A stretch of DNA of 64,000 nt from Monomorium pharaonis. Lineage: Eukaryota; Arthropoda; Insecta; Hymenoptera; Formicidae. The stretch covers positions 1,674,001-1,738,000 of the forward strand of contig NC_050473.1 of assembly GCF_013373865.1 (NCBI RefSeq). The letters run 5' to 3'. Within the stretch, counting starts at the first letter, position 1. The number at the start of each line of letters is the position of its first letter. Below are positions 60,925-64,000 of this stretch, piece by piece. The notes under the pieces are model-generated. The model was not told where the DNA came from. It saw only the letters and a list, made by a program, of their open reading frames with translations, and made no database searches. The translations under genes and the position numbers were made by a program.

Positions 60925-63900
60925 AAGCACGACGCCGAGTCAGGAAAACGGCCATGGTGTGCCACGCACACGCGTGCGGGGAGGAGCTCATTAACCCGCG
61001 CGAGCGAGCCGATCCCCGGAGCGGAGCGGAGCGATCGGTGCTCCGTTACGACGTTAGAGCGCCTTGAGAACGACTTAAATGGACGCGGCAAGTGCATTTT
61101 CACCGCGTGTTCGACGATAATTGCGTCGTGTTATACGTGTTTGCGCTGCACTTTCCTCCAGCGGTTGGAGATCGGAAAACTTTGGAGGCGAGCGCAATAG
61201 ATTATTATTCCCTACCATGTGTGGAATCTTTTTTTTTCGGGTGCAATTACATTTCGTGGAAATAAATGGTATCAAGAGGCCTAGCATTATCGAAGAGAAC
61301 CCCCGATGCGAATCGAGTTTGAGAAATCGGGAATAATGAGCTTCTCTCTTTCGATCGATTATTGGTCAGGCGGAGAATCCGCATGATACACCTTGCCGTG
61401 TGTGTACATAGTGTGGCGGATTGGATAAACAGGAATATCTCGCGCGGAAGCCACTAGATACGTGTATCAACATATCTCATCCACCCACGATCGCGCGTAA
61501 AACCGTCAGCTGTGCGTCTTGTTTAATTCAGTAAATAACATCGGGTAAATACTCGCGACGGCGTCGCGATTCGAAATCACTTGCAGTTACGACAGGCACT
61601 GAATACAGGCTAATGTTTATACGGTGTTTGCCGTTTACACCGGCAAATGGCTCGGCGAAACGCAACGCGAGAGAGTGTGCGACTCTTTCATTCTATTGCC
61701 ATGAAGGAGCGCGCGCGTGCCGTAAACTGCACACTCGTGATTGTCGTGAATACGGTTCATTAAAACTTCCGGGCGGCGACCATTTCGGGTGGCCACGTGC
61801 GAAACGAAATTCCCCCGGTCGACGGTCCGGCAATTTGTAATCCCTCGAACGACAAATTATCAATTAATTTCGATTACGCGAAATCAAGACAGTTGATCCC
61901 CGGCCAGAGGAATGTATACGTTTGCCGTGCACCATTTCGCAGTCGAAAGGATTAGGATTATAAAGCTGGGATTATAATTTAAGCTGGATGCTCATTAATC
62001 TTGTATTGTGCATATGCATCCACGTCGATTTGCGTGCGATAAGCGTATTTCAATTCTATATTTACTTTACACTGTTTAATAATTTAGAGCAACAGAATTC
62101 GTAAAGTAAATTCCTCAGTCGAAATCAAAATTCAAAGATATTTTTTGTAGCTCCGATTTGTAGAGAAATCAATGGATTACGTATCGCGATATAAGTGCAA
62201 TTTCAATTACAAATTATTAATGTAACAAACAAGATCATTTACTAGAGAAAGGAAGATGTTCTGCAAGATAAATAATTAAATCCAAGTGTTAAATATGTTT
62301 TACAAAGAATCGAAGATCTCTTCCATGTTCTATTACTGAGATGAATTGCGTGCAGGCAATTGTTTGAGTTACTTTTCTAATGTAAACTAGAAAGTGTTTT
62401 TGTTACAGAGATGTGTGCGATCTCCTGTAAAGAGGGAAAGTGAAACCGCCTGCCAGTAAGCGTGATAAATCACCGGGTAATCTGTGCGTTAACGACTTAA
62501 TTTCGCATTGGTTATTAATAGAATCCAAAATATACGCTAGAATCTCGCGGAGAATCCGCGCTGTGAACGCGTTATTTGGACAGATGCGAGTCGTAACCGT
62601 GATTTGGCGCGGCATCAATTTGCGACTCTTGGTGATTTATTGTTCGCAAATCTTACACTTGGTCGGGGTGCTGGCGGACAATTATAAAATCAAGGTACGC
62701 GAAGCTGCCGCGCCGGTATTATTTGTACACCGTGTCTAACAGTTTTACGATTGGTCTACATATATTTATTTGTCTATTTTAAACATTACGTTGGCTTGGG
62801 GGCCCCGAGAAATATTCAGATTTTTAAAATAACATTCAAAAAATTTAATTGATAAGTTTACTTAATTCTTACATTACTTCATTCCTTTTGATTTAATAAG
62901 AAAACGTTTCAACTACTTACTTTTCATATTTAAAATTTCTTTTTTAACTCTAATTATTAAATTTCTTTTGTCAAGCAAATATTATCTCAATTTGAAAAAA
63001 AGAAAACATTTTCTTTAATCAAGAAAATGTATGAATTTATTTCGAATAAATATTTAATCAAGTGTAAACAAATAAATCTTTTTTTTTTTTAAGTCAAGTC
63101 AACACATTTGGTGATTTTAATATTCATGTATGATTCTCTCAGTGTACGGTCTAAAATTTGATCCAAGTATACTCGGTCAGTCCACTTAAATTGCCAAGCA
63201 AATCCTGCGTTCAATGTCCTACAAACATATTTAGAAATATCCCAAATTAAATTGTGGTTATAAACGCACCAGTGAATATTTACTAAGAGAAAGTATTTGC
63301 GCAAATAAATTCTCCTGCCAAAATAATGCTTGAAATAAACTTTGTCTTTCGAATAAAGAAGCTGAAATAGCTATATATATAAAAACCTGAAAGAGCAATG
63401 CAGTCTATATTTATCGTTCAAATTATTCGACAAAAAATTGAGAATCCTTTTAAAAAGTTAAAAAAGCTCTCGCTTTTACGACTGAATTAAAGTCGGATGT
63501 GCTCGAGCGATCTTTGGATTTACCGTAGTGTTTTAATTAACGAGATCCGTCATGTCTTATTTCTAATGCGCCTATAATGCACCGACCTCCCCTGGTGCAA
63601 TTACCGATTACTCGGAGGATTTATTAAGCATCGTTCTACCGTTGCCGGTTCTGCTGAAATGCAAATGGAAAAAAGAACCACATCACATATCCCCTCGTTA
63701 TAAAGGTCAGATATGTGAACTCTTGGAAACATTATCTTCGATCTCAAGTATCCGTATGCCTTTGTTGCTTTTATCTACCTAATTTACCTTAGTTCAAATC
63801 GCCAAGTTATAATTAAATTGCTAATCAGCTCCCCGGGCAGTTTTGCCATCAGTTCGGAGTACGCGAGACTGGAAAGCACGCCGATCGAATCAGCGAAAGC

Positions 63901-64000
63901 GAACGGCATTATTCCTCGTTCTCCCTTTGTCCGCAATTTCTCTCTTTTGCAGTTCCGGCCTAGAAGCGCTTCGAGGAAGATACCGAATGATATCCTCCAA
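60925..64000. other. Intergenic or upstream sequence, nothing recognised
   Basis: Mixed composition, AT-rich at 62.0-63.5 kb. No coding exon, RNA gene, inverted repeat or long microsatellite could be supported. Confidence 0.55.

Noticed and set aside
60227..61103. Open frames of 208-270 codons on the minus strand
   Set aside because: They exist only because they run through 500 unknown bases.

Overview
The window looks like nuclear DNA from an insect, most likely a hymenopteran and plausibly an ant. The reasons are spliced genes with canonical GT-AG introns, strong swings between AT-rich and CpG-rich tracts, very many microsatellites, mariner-type miniature elements, and protein sequences of insect type. 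There are no operons or prokaryotic signals. The taxonomic call is inference from these traits and was not computed.

Three protein-coding genes can be assembled exon by exon. (1) Minus strand, 7634-8458: RSL24D1/RLP24, a ribosome-biogenesis relative of ribosomal protein L24, in two exons. (2) Plus strand, 10142-13395: a nine-exon secreted GMC-family FAD oxidoreductase of 560 residues, possibly the ninaG lineage. It is divergent from RSL24D1 across a 1.7 kb spacer. (3) Minus strand, 22724-53809: chinmo, a BTB/zinc-finger transcription factor. Six coding exons with matching splice phases give 501 residues, spread over 31 kb with two introns of about 14 kb.

Layout: 1-7.6 kb is intergenic, with a repeat carrying a minisatellite near 7 kb. 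From 7.6 to 13.4 kb lie the two small genes. The 13.4-22.7 kb stretch lies downstream of the chinmo stop codon and converges on the GMC gene. It is best read as a very long chinmo 3' UTR, because in mRNA sense it holds three 8-mer let-7 seed matches and one 7-mer. From 22.9 to 53.7 kb come the chinmo introns and exons, with miniature inverted-repeat elements, GA/CT tracts and tetranucleotide arrays. Upstream of chinmo (53.8-64 kb) there is a good Inr+DPE core promoter candidate at about 55.0 kb, then GC-rich simple-sequence DNA and a 500-N assembly gap. No further gene was found there.

The most interesting element is the apparent heterochronic control module: chinmo plus let-7 sites in its long 3' region. 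That circuit is established in Drosophila and appears to be kept here. I found no convincing previously undescribed gene system.
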